In this document: piece by piece, positions 17,655 through 25,606 of the stretch
Layout of the letters: each line of letters begins with the position of its first letter
How positions within the stretch are numbered: position 1 is the first letter of the stretch
Assembly: GCF_042680605.1 (NCBI RefSeq)
Contig: NZ_JBHUEE010000012.1
Coordinates: 1 to 64,000, forward strand
Length of the DNA: 64,000 nt
From: Allobogoriella deserti
GTDB lineage: Bacteria > Actinomycetota > Actinomycetes > Actinomycetales > Actinomycetaceae
Reading direction: 5' to 3'
Notes under the pieces: model-generated
Database searches by the model: none
Told to the model about the DNA's origin: nothing
Seen by the model: only the letters and a program-made list of their open reading frames with translations
Position numbers and translations under genes: made by a program

Positions 17655-18208
17655 GGGGCGGGAACGCGGCCAAGGTGAACACGCGCACCAGTGCCACCAC
17701 GGCGAACAAGGTCGCGCTCGGCCTTCTCGTCCCCGTCCTCGCCGCGTTCGGCTGGATCGCGAGCGCCGACCTGCGTACCGGATGGAGTGACGATCCCCGC
17801 AACCCGGCCGAACCGGGCCCGAACGGGTGGGCGAGCATCGCGCGGACCAGTGTGCGAGTGGCCGGCTTCGAGGAGGTCGGCACGCTCGAGAACTGGGACG
17901 GGACGCCGTGGACCCCGCCGGATGGCTACCGGCTCTGGCGCCTGGAGGTCGAGGTCCGCTCCCGGCTCACCGAGCCACGCTTCTGCACCGTCGAGGTGCG
18001 CGATGCCGAGGGGCGGACCTTCACCCCGCCCGGCCCTGATGCCGGCCTGCCCGAGACCGCCGCGAGCACGCTCGACTGCGGGTCCCTCGAGGAGGATCCG
18101 AGCCTGAGCACCATGGTCCTCATGCCGGTGGAGTCACGGCCCGCCACGGTGCGGCTGCTCAATGACTACGAGCTCGCTCCCGCGTACTTCTCCCTGCCGC
18201 TCCGCTGA
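17651..18208 (+). CDS. membrane-tethered protein of unknown function (C)
   Basis: This is a 185-residue protein. The ATG overlaps the end of gene B and follows GGGAGGA. One membrane segment (VALGLLVPVLAAFGWIA, about residues 21-37) precedes an outer domain with YRLWRLEVEVRSRL, FCTVEVRDAEGRTF and two cysteines that could pair. Its last 75 bp overlap, tail to tail, the 3' end of the polytopic membrane protein gene on the other strand. Genes A, B and C look like a divergent paralogous trio. Confidence 0.65.
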   Translation: MRGGNAAKVNTRTSATTANKVALGLLVPVLAAFGWIASADLRTGWSDDPRNPAEPGPNGWASIARTSVRVAGFEEVGTLENWDGTPWTPPDGYRLWRLEVEVRSRLTEPRFCTVEVRDAEGRTFTPPGPDAGLPETAASTLDCGSLEEDPSLSTMVLMPVESRPATVRLLNDYELAPAYFSLPLR

Positions 18209-19453
18209 GCGCAGGCGCAGCCCGCCGGGCAGCCCGAGCGAGCGCAGCAGCGCATCGACGGCCGAGGCCACCAGGGCGAGAGTGGCGATCCTGACGAGGA
18301 CCGTTCCGAGCAGTTCCAACGGCGTCCAGAGCTGGATCCACGTCGAGATCTCGCGCGGTCCGACAGCGAGTCGCGCTACCTCGACGAGCAGTGTGCCGAG
18401 CTGGTCCGCGACCAGGAAGGCGAGGCAGAAAACCAGCACGGGGGTCCAGCCGGCGCGGGCGATGAGCGCCGAGGCCCCGACCACGCCGCCGAACTGTCGT
18501 TCCGGATCCGAGATGACTGCCAGGGCGCGGGTGACGCGGGCGTCGCCGACACGTTCGATCATGCGCCCCGGGATGCGCAGATCCGCCGCGGTGAGCATCC
18601 GCTCGGTCTGCGCCCCGTAGATGATCGCGCCGACGGCGAGCCAGGCGAGCGGTACGACGACGCCGGCCACCGCGGCACCGACCAGGGCACCGCCCCATCC
18701 GGCCAGTGTCTCGACGGCCGCCCCCAGCGAGGGCAACGACGCCGTCACCGACTGCCACCACGCGTCGAGCGCGGAGCCGAGCCGCCGGCTGTGCCACCAG
18801 TCCGCGAGGTTGCCGACGATCGACGCCAGGGTCTGCGCGGCGAGCACCAGCCAGACCACCTCGCAATACCCCGCGGTCAGGCGCAGCAGGGACCGCCGTC
18901 CTTGCCGGTCCGGCGACGTCCGGCGCACCAGCGCCGAGAACACGTAGCGCAGCACGAACGCCGCCAGGATGGTCCCGAGGACGGCCGCCGAGGTCAGCTG
19001 CGGGTAGCGCGTGGTGACGTCCGTCGTCGGGTCGGCGAGGTCGTAGACCGTGTCCAGGCGGTAGGCGAGGACGTCCTCGGCCAGGTAGCCGTAATGCTCG
19101 TAGATCACGAGGAACGGCAGGACGACGGCGGCGGCGCCCGTGAGGAACGAGGTCACCAGGCGTTCGCCGGCGGCTCGGCGCCGCATGGTCAGCAGCATGC
19201 CCACCACGGTGAGCACCTGGACGAACGCGGTCGAGGCCAGCACGAGCTGGCTCAACACGATCGAGGAACGGTTGAGCATCACCGTCGCCTGGAGCAGGAA
19301 CTCCCGGCTGACGACGGCGACCATGGCCAACAGCAGCAGCATCGGCCAGTGCGCCGCGACGAGGCGGCCGGCGTCAGCGACGACGGCGAGGCCCGCACGC
19401 AGGACACCGGAGCCCCCTGCGGCGCAGGCCGGCGACGGATGCGGCGCGCTCAC
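18134..19453 (-). CDS. polytopic membrane protein of unknown function
   Basis: This is a 439-residue protein with about eight to nine hydrophobic segments (for example MLLLLAMVAVVSREFLL, VVLPFLVIYEHYGYL, LVGAAVAGVVVPLAWLAVGAIIYGA) and no transporter signature I recognise. The GTG at 19453 is chosen because a TACTCT -10-like box lies 7 nt upstream, typical of leaderless mRNAs; the open frame extends upstream without support. The C-terminal coding end overlaps gene C by 75 bp antiparallel, which would couple their expression and evolution. It may work with the A-B-C proteins; this is inference. Confidence 0.7.
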   Translation of the reverse strand: MSAPHPSPACAAGGSGVLRAGLAVVADAGRLVAAHWPMLLLLAMVAVVSREFLLQATVMLNRSSIVLSQLVLASTAFVQVLTVVGMLLTMRRRAAGERLVTSFLTGAAAVVLPFLVIYEHYGYLAEDVLAYRLDTVYDLADPTTDVTTRYPQLTSAAVLGTILAAFVLRYVFSALVRRTSPDRQGRRSLLRLTAGYCEVVWLVLAAQTLASIVGNLADWWHSRRLGSALDAWWQSVTASLPSLGAAVETLAGWGGALVGAAVAGVVVPLAWLAVGAIIYGAQTERMLTAADLRIPGRMIERVGDARVTRALAVISDPERQFGGVVGASALIARAGWTPVLVFCLAFLVADQLGTLLVEVARLAVGPREISTWIQLWTPLELLGTVLVRIATLALVASAVDALLRSLGLPGGLRLRSAERQGEVRGSELVVIEQPHRGGP

Positions 19454-19538
19454 CCGCGTCAGAGTAGCGAGGTGGTCCCGCGCGACCGCACCAAGGTGGG
19501 GCACCGTCGAACCATATGCGTGGCACCGTCGAGAAGGA

Positions 19539-19575
19539 GCGCGGCGGCGGGTGATGGGGGGACCCGCCGCCGCGC
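19539..19575 (-). terminator. strong GC hairpin downstream of modC
   Basis: Perfect 14-bp arms (GCGCGGCGGCGGGT and its complement) flank a 9-nt loop. It lies about 150 bp after the modC stop and about 90 bp before the start of the next minus-strand gene. There is no T-run, as is usual for actinobacterial intrinsic terminators. Confidence 0.55.
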
Positions 19576-19727
19576 CGTTGGCCGGCGCCCCGCACCCCGT
19601 CCGGCCGGTGCGCCGTGCTCTGCACGTTAGGCGGGCTTCCTGAAACCAACCTGCGGCGAACCTGGCAAGAGCCTGAACACCGGTAGCAGTCAGGTTCGCC
19701 GGGTCGCCCGGCGCGGCGAGGAGGCCC

Positions 19728-20891
19728 TCAGGCCGGTGAGATCCGCACCTCGGCGGCCTTGACCACCAACGCCACGTCGATCCCCGGCGCCAGATCCAGG
19801 GCGGCCACGGCCGAGGGCGTGATGTCGGCGGCCAGCTCGAGGCCCCCCTCGGTCGCGGCACGCACCCGCACGAGCTCGGCCTGCCGCTCCAGCGAGACCA
19901 CCCGCGCCCGGGCGACCGTGCGCGGGCTGCCGCCCGGCGGCTCGGCGTGGACCGAGACCGCACGCGGGGAGAACGTCGCCGCCGCCGGTGTTCCGGGCAC
20001 GCAGCCGGGATCCGGAAGGCCGTGCAGCACCAGGCCGCCGGCGGTGCGGACCGACTCACCGTCCGCGCCGAGCGTCCCGGTCACGAGGTTCACCCCGGCC
20101 AGGTTCGCGGCGAACGCGGACCGCGGACGTTCCAGGACCTCGAGGGCCGGCCCCTGCTCGGTCACCCGGCCGCCCTCGAGGACGACGGCGGAGTCCGCCA
20201 CGGCCAGCACGTCCAGCAGGTCATGGGTCACCAGCACGGTCGACCGTCCGGCGTCGCGCAGCACGCGGCGCAGCACCTGCCGGGTCTCGGCGGCGGCGGC
20301 GACGTCTAGCGCGGAGAGCGGTTCGTCGAGCAGGACCACGGCCGGGTCGGGCGCGAGCGCCCGGGCCAGCGCCACCCGTTGGGCCTGCCCGCCGGAGAGC
20401 TCGCCCGGGCGCCGGTCGACGAGGTGGGCGGCGCCGACGATCTCCAGCATCTCGCGTGCCCGCCTCGCCGCCTCGCCCCGGCGGAGACCGGTGGCGCGCA
20501 GGCCGAACGCGACGTTCGCCGTCACGTCCAGGTGGGGGAAGAGCAGCGGGTCCTGGGCGAGCAGCGCGACATGCCGGCCGTGCGGCGGCACCCAGCGCGG
20601 GCCCGCGACCGTCCGACCACCGATCTCGACCGTCCCCGCCGTCGGCCGCACGGTTCCGGCGGCGAGCCCGAGCACGGTCGACTTGCCCGCGCCGTTGGCG
20701 CCGAGCAGGGCCACCACCTGACCGGCGGGGACCGCGATATCGACGTCGACGGCCCGGCCGGCCACGGACGCCCGTAGCCGGGCGGCCGGCACGCCGTCGG
20801 CTGGGGGAGTGCGAAGCGGGGCCGCGTCGTCACCCGTCGTGGTGCTGCCCGGGGGCGCTTCGTCGGCTGTGGGGCCGTCCGCCGTCGTCAT
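19728..20891 (-). CDS. modC: molybdate ABC transporter ATP-binding protein
   Basis: This is a 387-residue protein. The ABC domain has Walker A LLGANGAGKST (about residue 60), Q-loop LLAQDPLLFPHL, signature LSGGQAQRVALARAL and Walker B VVLLDEPLSALD. It ends in a TOBE-type domain (about residues 310-387), as in ModC, where it binds oxyanion. The N-terminal 40 residues are an unusual Thr/Pro-rich extension. The ATG overlaps the modB stop by 4 bp (ATGA). It drives molybdate import with ModB and ModA. Confidence 0.9.
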   Translation of the reverse strand: MTTADGPTADEAPPGSTTTGDDAAPLRTPPADGVPAARLRASVAGRAVDVDIAVPAGQVVALLGANGAGKSTVLGLAAGTVRPTAGTVEIGGRTVAGPRWVPPHGRHVALLAQDPLLFPHLDVTANVAFGLRATGLRRGEAARRAREMLEIVGAAHLVDRRPGELSGGQAQRVALARALAPDPAVVLLDEPLSALDVAAAAETRQVLRRVLRDAGRSTVLVTHDLLDVLAVADSAVVLEGGRVTEQGPALEVLERPRSAFAANLAGVNLVTGTLGADGESVRTAGGLVLHGLPDPGCVPGTPAAATFSPRAVSVHAEPPGGSPRTVARARVVSLERQAELVRVRAATEGGLELAADITPSAVAALDLAPGIDVALVVKAAEVRISPA

Positions 20892-21691
20892 GATCGCCGC
20901 CGGTAGGTGAGCAGCACGATGACCGCGGCGACGGCGAGCAGCAGCACCGACAGTGCCAGGGCCGCGGCCGGATCGGTCTCGCGCTGCAGGTAGATCTCGA
21001 GCGGCAATGTCCGCGTCACGCCCTGCAGAGAGCCGGCGAAGGTCAACGTGGCACCGAACTCGCCGAGGCAGCGGGCGAACGCCAGTGCCGTGCCGGTGCC
21101 GAGCGCCGGTAGCAGCAACGGCAGCGTGACCCGGATCAGCACCGTGTGCGGGCGGGCACCGAGCGTCGCCGCGACGGTCTCGTACCGGTTGCCGGCGGTC
21201 CGTGCGGCTCCCTCGAGGGAGAGCACGAGGAACGGCATGGCCACGAACGCCTGGGCGAGGATGACTGCCGTCGTCGAGAACGCGAGCGAGAGGCCGGCTG
21301 CCTCCAGCCGTCCGCCCAGCAGCCCGGTCCGCCCCAGGGTGGAGAGCAGCGCGAAGCCCGAGACCACCGGGGGGAGCACGAGTGGCAGCAGCACCAGCGT
21401 GCGAAGGATCCGGACCCCGGGCAGCCGGGCGCGCGCCAGCGTCAGGGCGAGCGGCACACCGAGCAGCACGCACAGGGCGGTCGCCGCGAGCGAGGTGCGC
21501 AGGCTCAGCCACAGCGCCGCGAGCGAACTCGACGAGGTCAGCAGTCCCGGCAGTCGCGGCCACGGGACCTCGAGCAGCAGCCCCGCCAGGGGGAGAGTGA
21601 CGAACAGGCTCCCGAGGACGGCGAGCAGCAGTGCCGTCCGCGGCAGCCCGGCGAGCCGGTCGGGCGCCTCCCCGGCGGTGCGGCTGCTCAC
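20888..21691 (-). CDS. modB: molybdate ABC transporter permease
   Basis: This 267-residue inner-membrane protein starts at a GTG overlapping the modA stop. It has about six transmembrane segments and the permease loop GTGTALAFARCLGEFGATLTFAG, including the EFGA motif that docks to the ATPase. VLLPLVLPPVVSGFALL is also typical of ModB. Overlapping genes on both sides show strict co-translation. Confidence 0.9.
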   Translation of the reverse strand: MSSRTAGEAPDRLAGLPRTALLLAVLGSLFVTLPLAGLLLEVPWPRLPGLLTSSSSLAALWLSLRTSLAATALCVLLGVPLALTLARARLPGVRILRTLVLLPLVLPPVVSGFALLSTLGRTGLLGGRLEAAGLSLAFSTTAVILAQAFVAMPFLVLSLEGAARTAGNRYETVAATLGARPHTVLIRVTLPLLLPALGTGTALAFARCLGEFGATLTFAGSLQGVTRTLPLEIYLQRETDPAAALALSVLLLAVAAVIVLLTYRRRS

Positions 21692-22473
21692 GGCACACCG
21701 AACCCGGCGTCGGTCAGCGCCTCGCGTCCGGACGGGCCGGTGAGGGCGTCGAGCCAGGCCTCGGCGGCCTCGTCGTGGTCCGTGCCGGCGACCAGTGCGG
21801 CCGGGTAGATGTTGGTGACCTCGGACGCCTCGGGCACCTCGACCCGCTCGAGGTCGGCGCCGCCGCGCAGCACGTCGGAGTCGTAGACGACGCCGGCGTC
21901 CGCCTGCCCGGAGGTGACGGAGCCGAGCACGTCGGTGACGTCGGGTTCCTCGCTCACCGGCTGCAGGTCGACGCCGGCCAGGTTCGCGAGCTCGTGGGCG
22001 GCTGCGCCGCACGGCACCTGCGGGGCGCAGATCACCAGGCGGGCGTCGTGCAGCGAGTCGTCCAATCCGGTGATGCCTGCGGGGTTACCGGCCGGGACCA
22101 CGAGCGCCGGGTGGTTGACGGCGACCGGCCGCGGCTCCTCGACCACGCCCTCCTCCTCGGCGCGCGCCATCGTCGCCTCGTCCGCCGTGACCAGGACGTC
22201 GGCGGGAGCGCCGGAGACGACCTGGGAGACGAGGTCGGAAGACCCCGCCGCAGAGATCGTCACGTCGAGCCCGGTCTGCTCGGAGACCTGCTCGGCCACG
22301 TCGGCCAGCGAGGCGGCGACGAAGACCGTCAGCTCCTGCCGGTCCGGTTCGGCCGGCTCGGCCGAGCACGCAGCGATGACGGTCACGAGTGCCAGCGCCT
22401 GCACCAGCGCCGGCGGCGCCGCTGGACGAGCGGCCGTCTCCCGGCCGGCCTCGGGCCGGACCGCGCTAGTCAC
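21688..22473 (-). CDS. modA: molybdate-binding lipoprotein
   Basis: This 261-residue protein has a GTG start overlapping the LLM gene by 8 bp. A hydrophobic stretch ALVQALALVTVI ends in the lipobox IAAC (Cys about residue 37), so the protein is membrane-anchored. ModA features are LTVFVAASLADVAEQ, ISAAGSSDLVSQV, GAPADVLVTADE and a late ADAGVVYDSDVL. It captures molybdate or tungstate for ModBC. Confidence 0.9.
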   Translation of the reverse strand: MTSAVRPEAGRETAARPAAPPALVQALALVTVIAACSAEPAEPDRQELTVFVAASLADVAEQVSEQTGLDVTISAAGSSDLVSQVVSGAPADVLVTADEATMARAEEEGVVEEPRPVAVNHPALVVPAGNPAGITGLDDSLHDARLVICAPQVPCGAAAHELANLAGVDLQPVSEEPDVTDVLGSVTSGQADAGVVYDSDVLRGGADLERVEVPEASEVTNIYPAALVAGTDHDEAAEAWLDALTGPSGREALTDAGFGVP

Positions 22474-23296
22474 CGGCCAAGGCCTCGACCAGCTCGAGAT
22501 GCTCCGCCAGGCTGCCGGTGGCTGTGACCGCACGCACGACGACCTCCTCGACGGTGCCGTCGAAGCCGGCGAGCCCCTCCCGCAACGACGCACCGTCCTC
22601 GGCCAGCACCGCGGTGGTGAGCGGGTCGTACCCGTGCCGGGCGAAGTTGGCGGCATAGGTGGGGATCGACGCGTACTTCTCGGCCTCACGGCGGGTGACC
22701 TCGTGCGCGGCCGCGCCGATCGCGCACCGCACGTACAGCGCCGTCTCGCCGGCACGGGCGCTCGCACCGGCGTCGTCGGCATCACCGGTGCCGCCGGTCT
22801 GCTCCTGGGCCGCTCGCCGGTCCCGATCCCGGTCCTCGGCCGCGTCACGCGCGAGCTCCGGCGTGAGCCAGTTGAGCAGCACGCCGTCCGCCTCGACCGC
22901 GCCGAGACGCCGCATCCGCGGCCCGAGCGCGCCGACGACGACGGGGACGTCCAGTCCGTCGTGCATCCTCCGGACCGCCTCGCGGGCCGTGGTCAGCGGG
23001 CTGGGCCGCCGGCTGGCGCCGATGCCGAGGACGAGCCGGTTCGTGGGCAGGGTGAGCTCACGGACCCGGTCGACCACGCCGTCGGCGGGGAACAGCTCCA
23101 TCGGGAGCACGCCGGTGGCCAGGCGCAGCGTCCGGGTGGCCTCGGCGGCGATGGCGACGACGCCGAGCGCGTCCCCGGCGCGTCCGGGTTGGTTCACCCA
23201 GAGCGTGTCGAGCCCGGCGCGTTCGACGGCGGGTGCGAGTTCCCGGACGACTTGCGGGTCGAGGTCGCCGGTGATCCCGAAACCGATGCGGCTCAT
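22466..23296 (-). CDS. luciferase-like (F420-dependent type) oxidoreductase
   Basis: This 276-residue TIM-barrel protein of the LLM family starts with RIGFGITGDLDPQVVREL, then LDTLWVNQPGRAGDALG, TLRLATGVLPMELF and RLVLGIGASRRPSPL, which match F420-type members more than FMN luciferases. The shortness (usually 300 or more residues) and a low-complexity insert around residues 165-185 are notable. It lies between the TOBE regulator (ATGA overlap) and modA, fully inside the molybdate operon. Its substrate and its link to molybdenum are unknown. Confidence 0.8.
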   Translation of the reverse strand: MSRIGFGITGDLDPQVVRELAPAVERAGLDTLWVNQPGRAGDALGVVAIAAEATRTLRLATGVLPMELFPADGVVDRVRELTLPTNRLVLGIGASRRPSPLTTAREAVRRMHDGLDVPVVVGALGPRMRRLGAVEADGVLLNWLTPELARDAAEDRDRDRRAAQEQTGGTGDADDAGASARAGETALYVRCAIGAAAHEVTRREAEKYASIPTYAANFARHGYDPLTTAVLAEDGASLREGLAGFDGTVEEVVVRAVTATGSLAEHLELVEALAGD

Positions 23297-23706
23297 GCGC
23301 TTCCTCCCGGTGGTGTCTCGACGACGACGGTCGTCGCCTTGACGACGGCGGTGGCCAGCGAACCGGGCTCGAGGCCGAGCTCCTCCGCGGCCTCCCGGCT
23401 CATGAGGGAGACCACCCGGAACGGACCGCACTGCAGTTCGACCTGCGCCATGACGCCGTCGGCCGTGACCTCGGTGACCAGCCCGGTGAACCGGTTCCGG
23501 GCTGACCGCCCGACGGTCGAGTCCGGTGTGGGCCGGCTCCGCGACGCCAGTTCCTGGGCATGCCGGGCCAGCGCGGCCCCGTCGACGACCTTCCGGCCAG
23601 CGCCGTCGACCTCGGCGGTGAGCGCGCCGGAGTCGAGCCACCGGCGCACGGTGTCGTCGCTGACACCGAGCAGGTCGGCGGCCTCACTGATCCGGAACTG
23701 CGGCAT
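23293..23706 (-). CDS. HTH-TOBE molybdate-responsive protein
   Basis: This is a 137-residue protein. An N-terminal excisionase/MerR-like HTH (FRISEAADLLGVSDDTVRRWLD, in two parts from residue 4) is joined to a C-terminal TOBE domain (about residues 70-135: NRFTGLVTEVTADGVMAQVEL, LGLEPGSLATAVVKA). Such proteins bind molybdate or tungstate and often head mod operons, acting as regulator or store. A TACGGT box 7 nt before the ATG suggests a leaderless transcript that would start the operon. Confidence 0.85.
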   Translation of the reverse strand: MPQFRISEAADLLGVSDDTVRRWLDSGALTAEVDGAGRKVVDGAALARHAQELASRSRPTPDSTVGRSARNRFTGLVTEVTADGVMAQVELQCGPFRVVSLMSREAAEELGLEPGSLATAVVKATTVVVETPPGGSA

Positions 23707-23780
23707 GGTTGACACCGTAGCGCCGCACTTGCGGATGGTGCACCCGTTTCGGGGCGCGGTCGCGGTTAGGCGCCATCTGC

Positions 23781-23849
23781 TGAGAGCGGACGATTGAGTC
23801 ATGTGCGGACGTTCAAACGTCCGCACATGACTGGGGTTTCCGCTCTCGG
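23781..23849. repeat. large inverted repeat after the maleylacetate reductase gene
   Basis: The core is two perfect 17-bp arms (23797-23813 and 23816-23832) around a 2-nt centre, with half-site ATGTGCGGACGTT. Outside the core, TGAGAGCGGA (23781-23790) is matched by TCCGCTCTCG (23839-23848). It fits two facing copies of a short dispersed element, or a terminator or operator, in the 165-bp gap between the reductase stop and the TOBE gene start. Confidence 0.85.
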
Positions 23850-23871
23850 CGAGCTGGGGCTGCACGGGTCG

Positions 23872-24993
23872 CTAGGCCGCGTCCTCGCCGTAGGCCGCCG
23901 TGAGCACGGAGCGGACTTCCGGCTTGCCCACCGGACGCGGATTCGCCACCGGTAGCTCGGCTGTCACCCGGTCCACGGCCTCATCCAGTCGTCGCAGCGG
24001 CAGGCCGATCTGCGCGAGTGTGCGCGGCGCCGCCACCGAGGCCGCCAGGCCACGCAGCCCGCTGACCGCTTCGTCGGCCTGCAGCGCCCGGGCGATCCGG
24101 TCCGCCGTCCGCGGCACCGCCGGGGCGTTGAGCGCCAGCACGTGTGGCAGGACGACGGCGTGCAATGCCGCGCTTGGCAGCTGGAACACACCGCCCAGGA
24201 CGTGGCAGATGGTGTGGTGCAGGCCGGTGGACGTGGCCGCGAACGTCATGCCGGCCAGGTGCGCGCCGTAGAGCAGGTCCTCGCCCGCCGTCGTCGGGGT
24301 GCCGGCCCAGGCGCCAACCGGGTCGGTGAAGACCTGCTCGGGCTGCTGGGCCACGGCCAGCCCGCGTGGTCCGATGCCGCGCATCCCGGCGGCCAGCGCA
24401 CGCATCGCCTCGTCGGCGAGCGCCGCACTGATCGGGTTCGCGCCCGGTGACCAGTAGGCCTCCACGACATGGGCGATCGCCACGAGGCCGGAGGTGATGG
24501 CCAGCTCGCGGGGCATCCGGTCGGTGACGTCCGGGTCGAGGACGACGGCGCGCGGCCGGACCGCGTGGTCGATGCCAGTCTCCTTGCGACCCTCGTGGGT
24601 GAGCACCCACAGCGGGGTCGCCTCGCTGCCGGAGTAGGTCGTCGGCACGGCCACGATCGGCAGGCGCAGGTCGCGGGCGACGATCTTCGCGGTGCCGATC
24701 GCCGACCCGCCACCGACCGCGAGGACCCCGTCTGCGCGGTGGAACCTCGCGTAGTCCACCGCCCGGGCCGCGGCCGGGGCCGGGACATGTGGTTCGACCT
24801 CGTCGAACCAGGCCACCACGGCCTCCGTGAACGGCCCCATCGCCAGTTCGGCGAGCGGGCGGTGACCGGCGTCCGCGACGACGATGACCCGGCCGGCGCC
24901 CAGGCGGGCCAGTTCCTCGCCGGGGGCCGTGCGGACCGTGCCGCGCCCGAAGACGACGCGGGCCGGGCCGGATTCGAAGGTGAACTCCTCCAC
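23872..24993 (-). CDS. maleylacetate reductase-like iron-containing alcohol dehydrogenase
   Basis: This 373-residue protein of the Fe-ADH family starts at a GTG preceded by AAGGAGG. Features are FGRGTVRTAPGEEL, the NAD-binding VLAVGGGSAIGTAK, VPTTYSGSEATP (typical of maleylacetate reductases), GLVAIAHVVEAYW and the metal-ligand histidines in LHHTICHVLGG. By family it reduces maleylacetate to 3-oxoadipate with NAD(P)H in aromatic degradation. No ring-cleavage dioxygenase or hydroxyquinol gene is nearby, so the physiological substrate is open. Confidence 0.8.
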   Translation of the reverse strand: MEEFTFESGPARVVFGRGTVRTAPGEELARLGAGRVIVVADAGHRPLAELAMGPFTEAVVAWFDEVEPHVPAPAAARAVDYARFHRADGVLAVGGGSAIGTAKIVARDLRLPIVAVPTTYSGSEATPLWVLTHEGRKETGIDHAVRPRAVVLDPDVTDRMPRELAITSGLVAIAHVVEAYWSPGANPISAALADEAMRALAAGMRGIGPRGLAVAQQPEQVFTDPVGAWAGTPTTAGEDLLYGAHLAGMTFAATSTGLHHTICHVLGGVFQLPSAALHAVVLPHVLALNAPAVPRTADRIARALQADEAVSGLRGLAASVAAPRTLAQIGLPLRRLDEAVDRVTAELPVANPRPVGKPEVRSVLTAAYGEDAA

Positions 24994-25011
24994 GGTGCCT
25001 CCTTCGCTCAG

Positions 25012-25025
25012 GTGACGTCAGTCAC
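25012..25025. promoter_or_regulatory. small dyad upstream of the maleylacetate reductase gene
   Basis: GTGAC and GTCAC arms are separated by GTCA, about 20 bp upstream of the GTG start, in the control region shared with the divergent mogA/moaB gene. It is a possible operator. The short arms make this weak. Confidence 0.3.
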
Positions 25026-25105
25026 ATCATGGCGCGCTGACGTCGGACGTGGGGGATCGAGGCGCCGTACACGCCGGTGCGGGGCGGTCGCGCTAGCGTG
25101 ACGGG

Positions 25106-25591
25106 GTGGACGTGCGCGCCGTCGTCATCACGGTCTCGGACCGGTGTGCCCGTGGGGAGGCCGAGGACCTCTCGGGCCCGCTGGCGGCCGACCTGCTCGC
25201 CGAGGCCGGGGTCACCGCCTCCGTGACGGTGGTCCCGGACGGGGTGGCGAGCGTCCGGGACGCGCTCCGTGCCGCGCTCGACGGCGGCGCTCGTCTCGTG
25301 CTGACCACCGGCGGTACGGGGATCTCGCCACGGGATCTGACCCCGGAGGGAACCGCGCAGGTTCTCGAGCGCGAGCTGCCGGGGCTTGCCGAGGCGATCC
25401 GTTCCCGGGGCGCCGTCGCCGTCCCGACCGCCTTGCTCTCTCGTGGGCTGGCCGGCGTCGCCGCGGGCCGGGAGGGGGAGGCGCTCGTGGTCAACGCACC
25501 CGGATCGCCCGGTGGTGTGCGGGACGCCGTCGCTGTCGTCGCGCCGTTGCTGCCGCACGTGCTCGACCAGCTCGGCGGCGGCGACCACTGA
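25106..25591 (+). CDS. mog: MogA/MoaB family molybdenum cofactor protein
   Basis: This 161-residue protein carries the MoCF-binding fold: AVVITVSDRCARGEAEDLSG at the start, LVLTTGGTGISPRDLTPE (about residue 70) and a late VVNAPGSPGGVRDA. The family adenylylates molybdopterin or assists early cofactor steps. The GTG has a TAGCGT box 6 nt upstream, so it is likely leaderless. It is convergent with mobA and belongs to the cofactor locus that continues to moeZ. Confidence 0.85.
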   Translation: MDVRAVVITVSDRCARGEAEDLSGPLAADLLAEAGVTASVTVVPDGVASVRDALRAALDGGARLVLTTGGTGISPRDLTPEGTAQVLERELPGLAEAIRSRGAVAVPTALLSRGLAGVAAGREGEALVVNAPGSPGGVRDAVAVVAPLLPHVLDQLGGGDH

Positions 25592-25606
25592 CAGCTCCGC
25601 GGGCTG

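Noticed and set aside
23872..25591. Aromatic degradation operon around the maleylacetate reductase
   Set aside because: The neighbours are molybdate and cofactor genes; no dioxygenase or hydroxylase is present.
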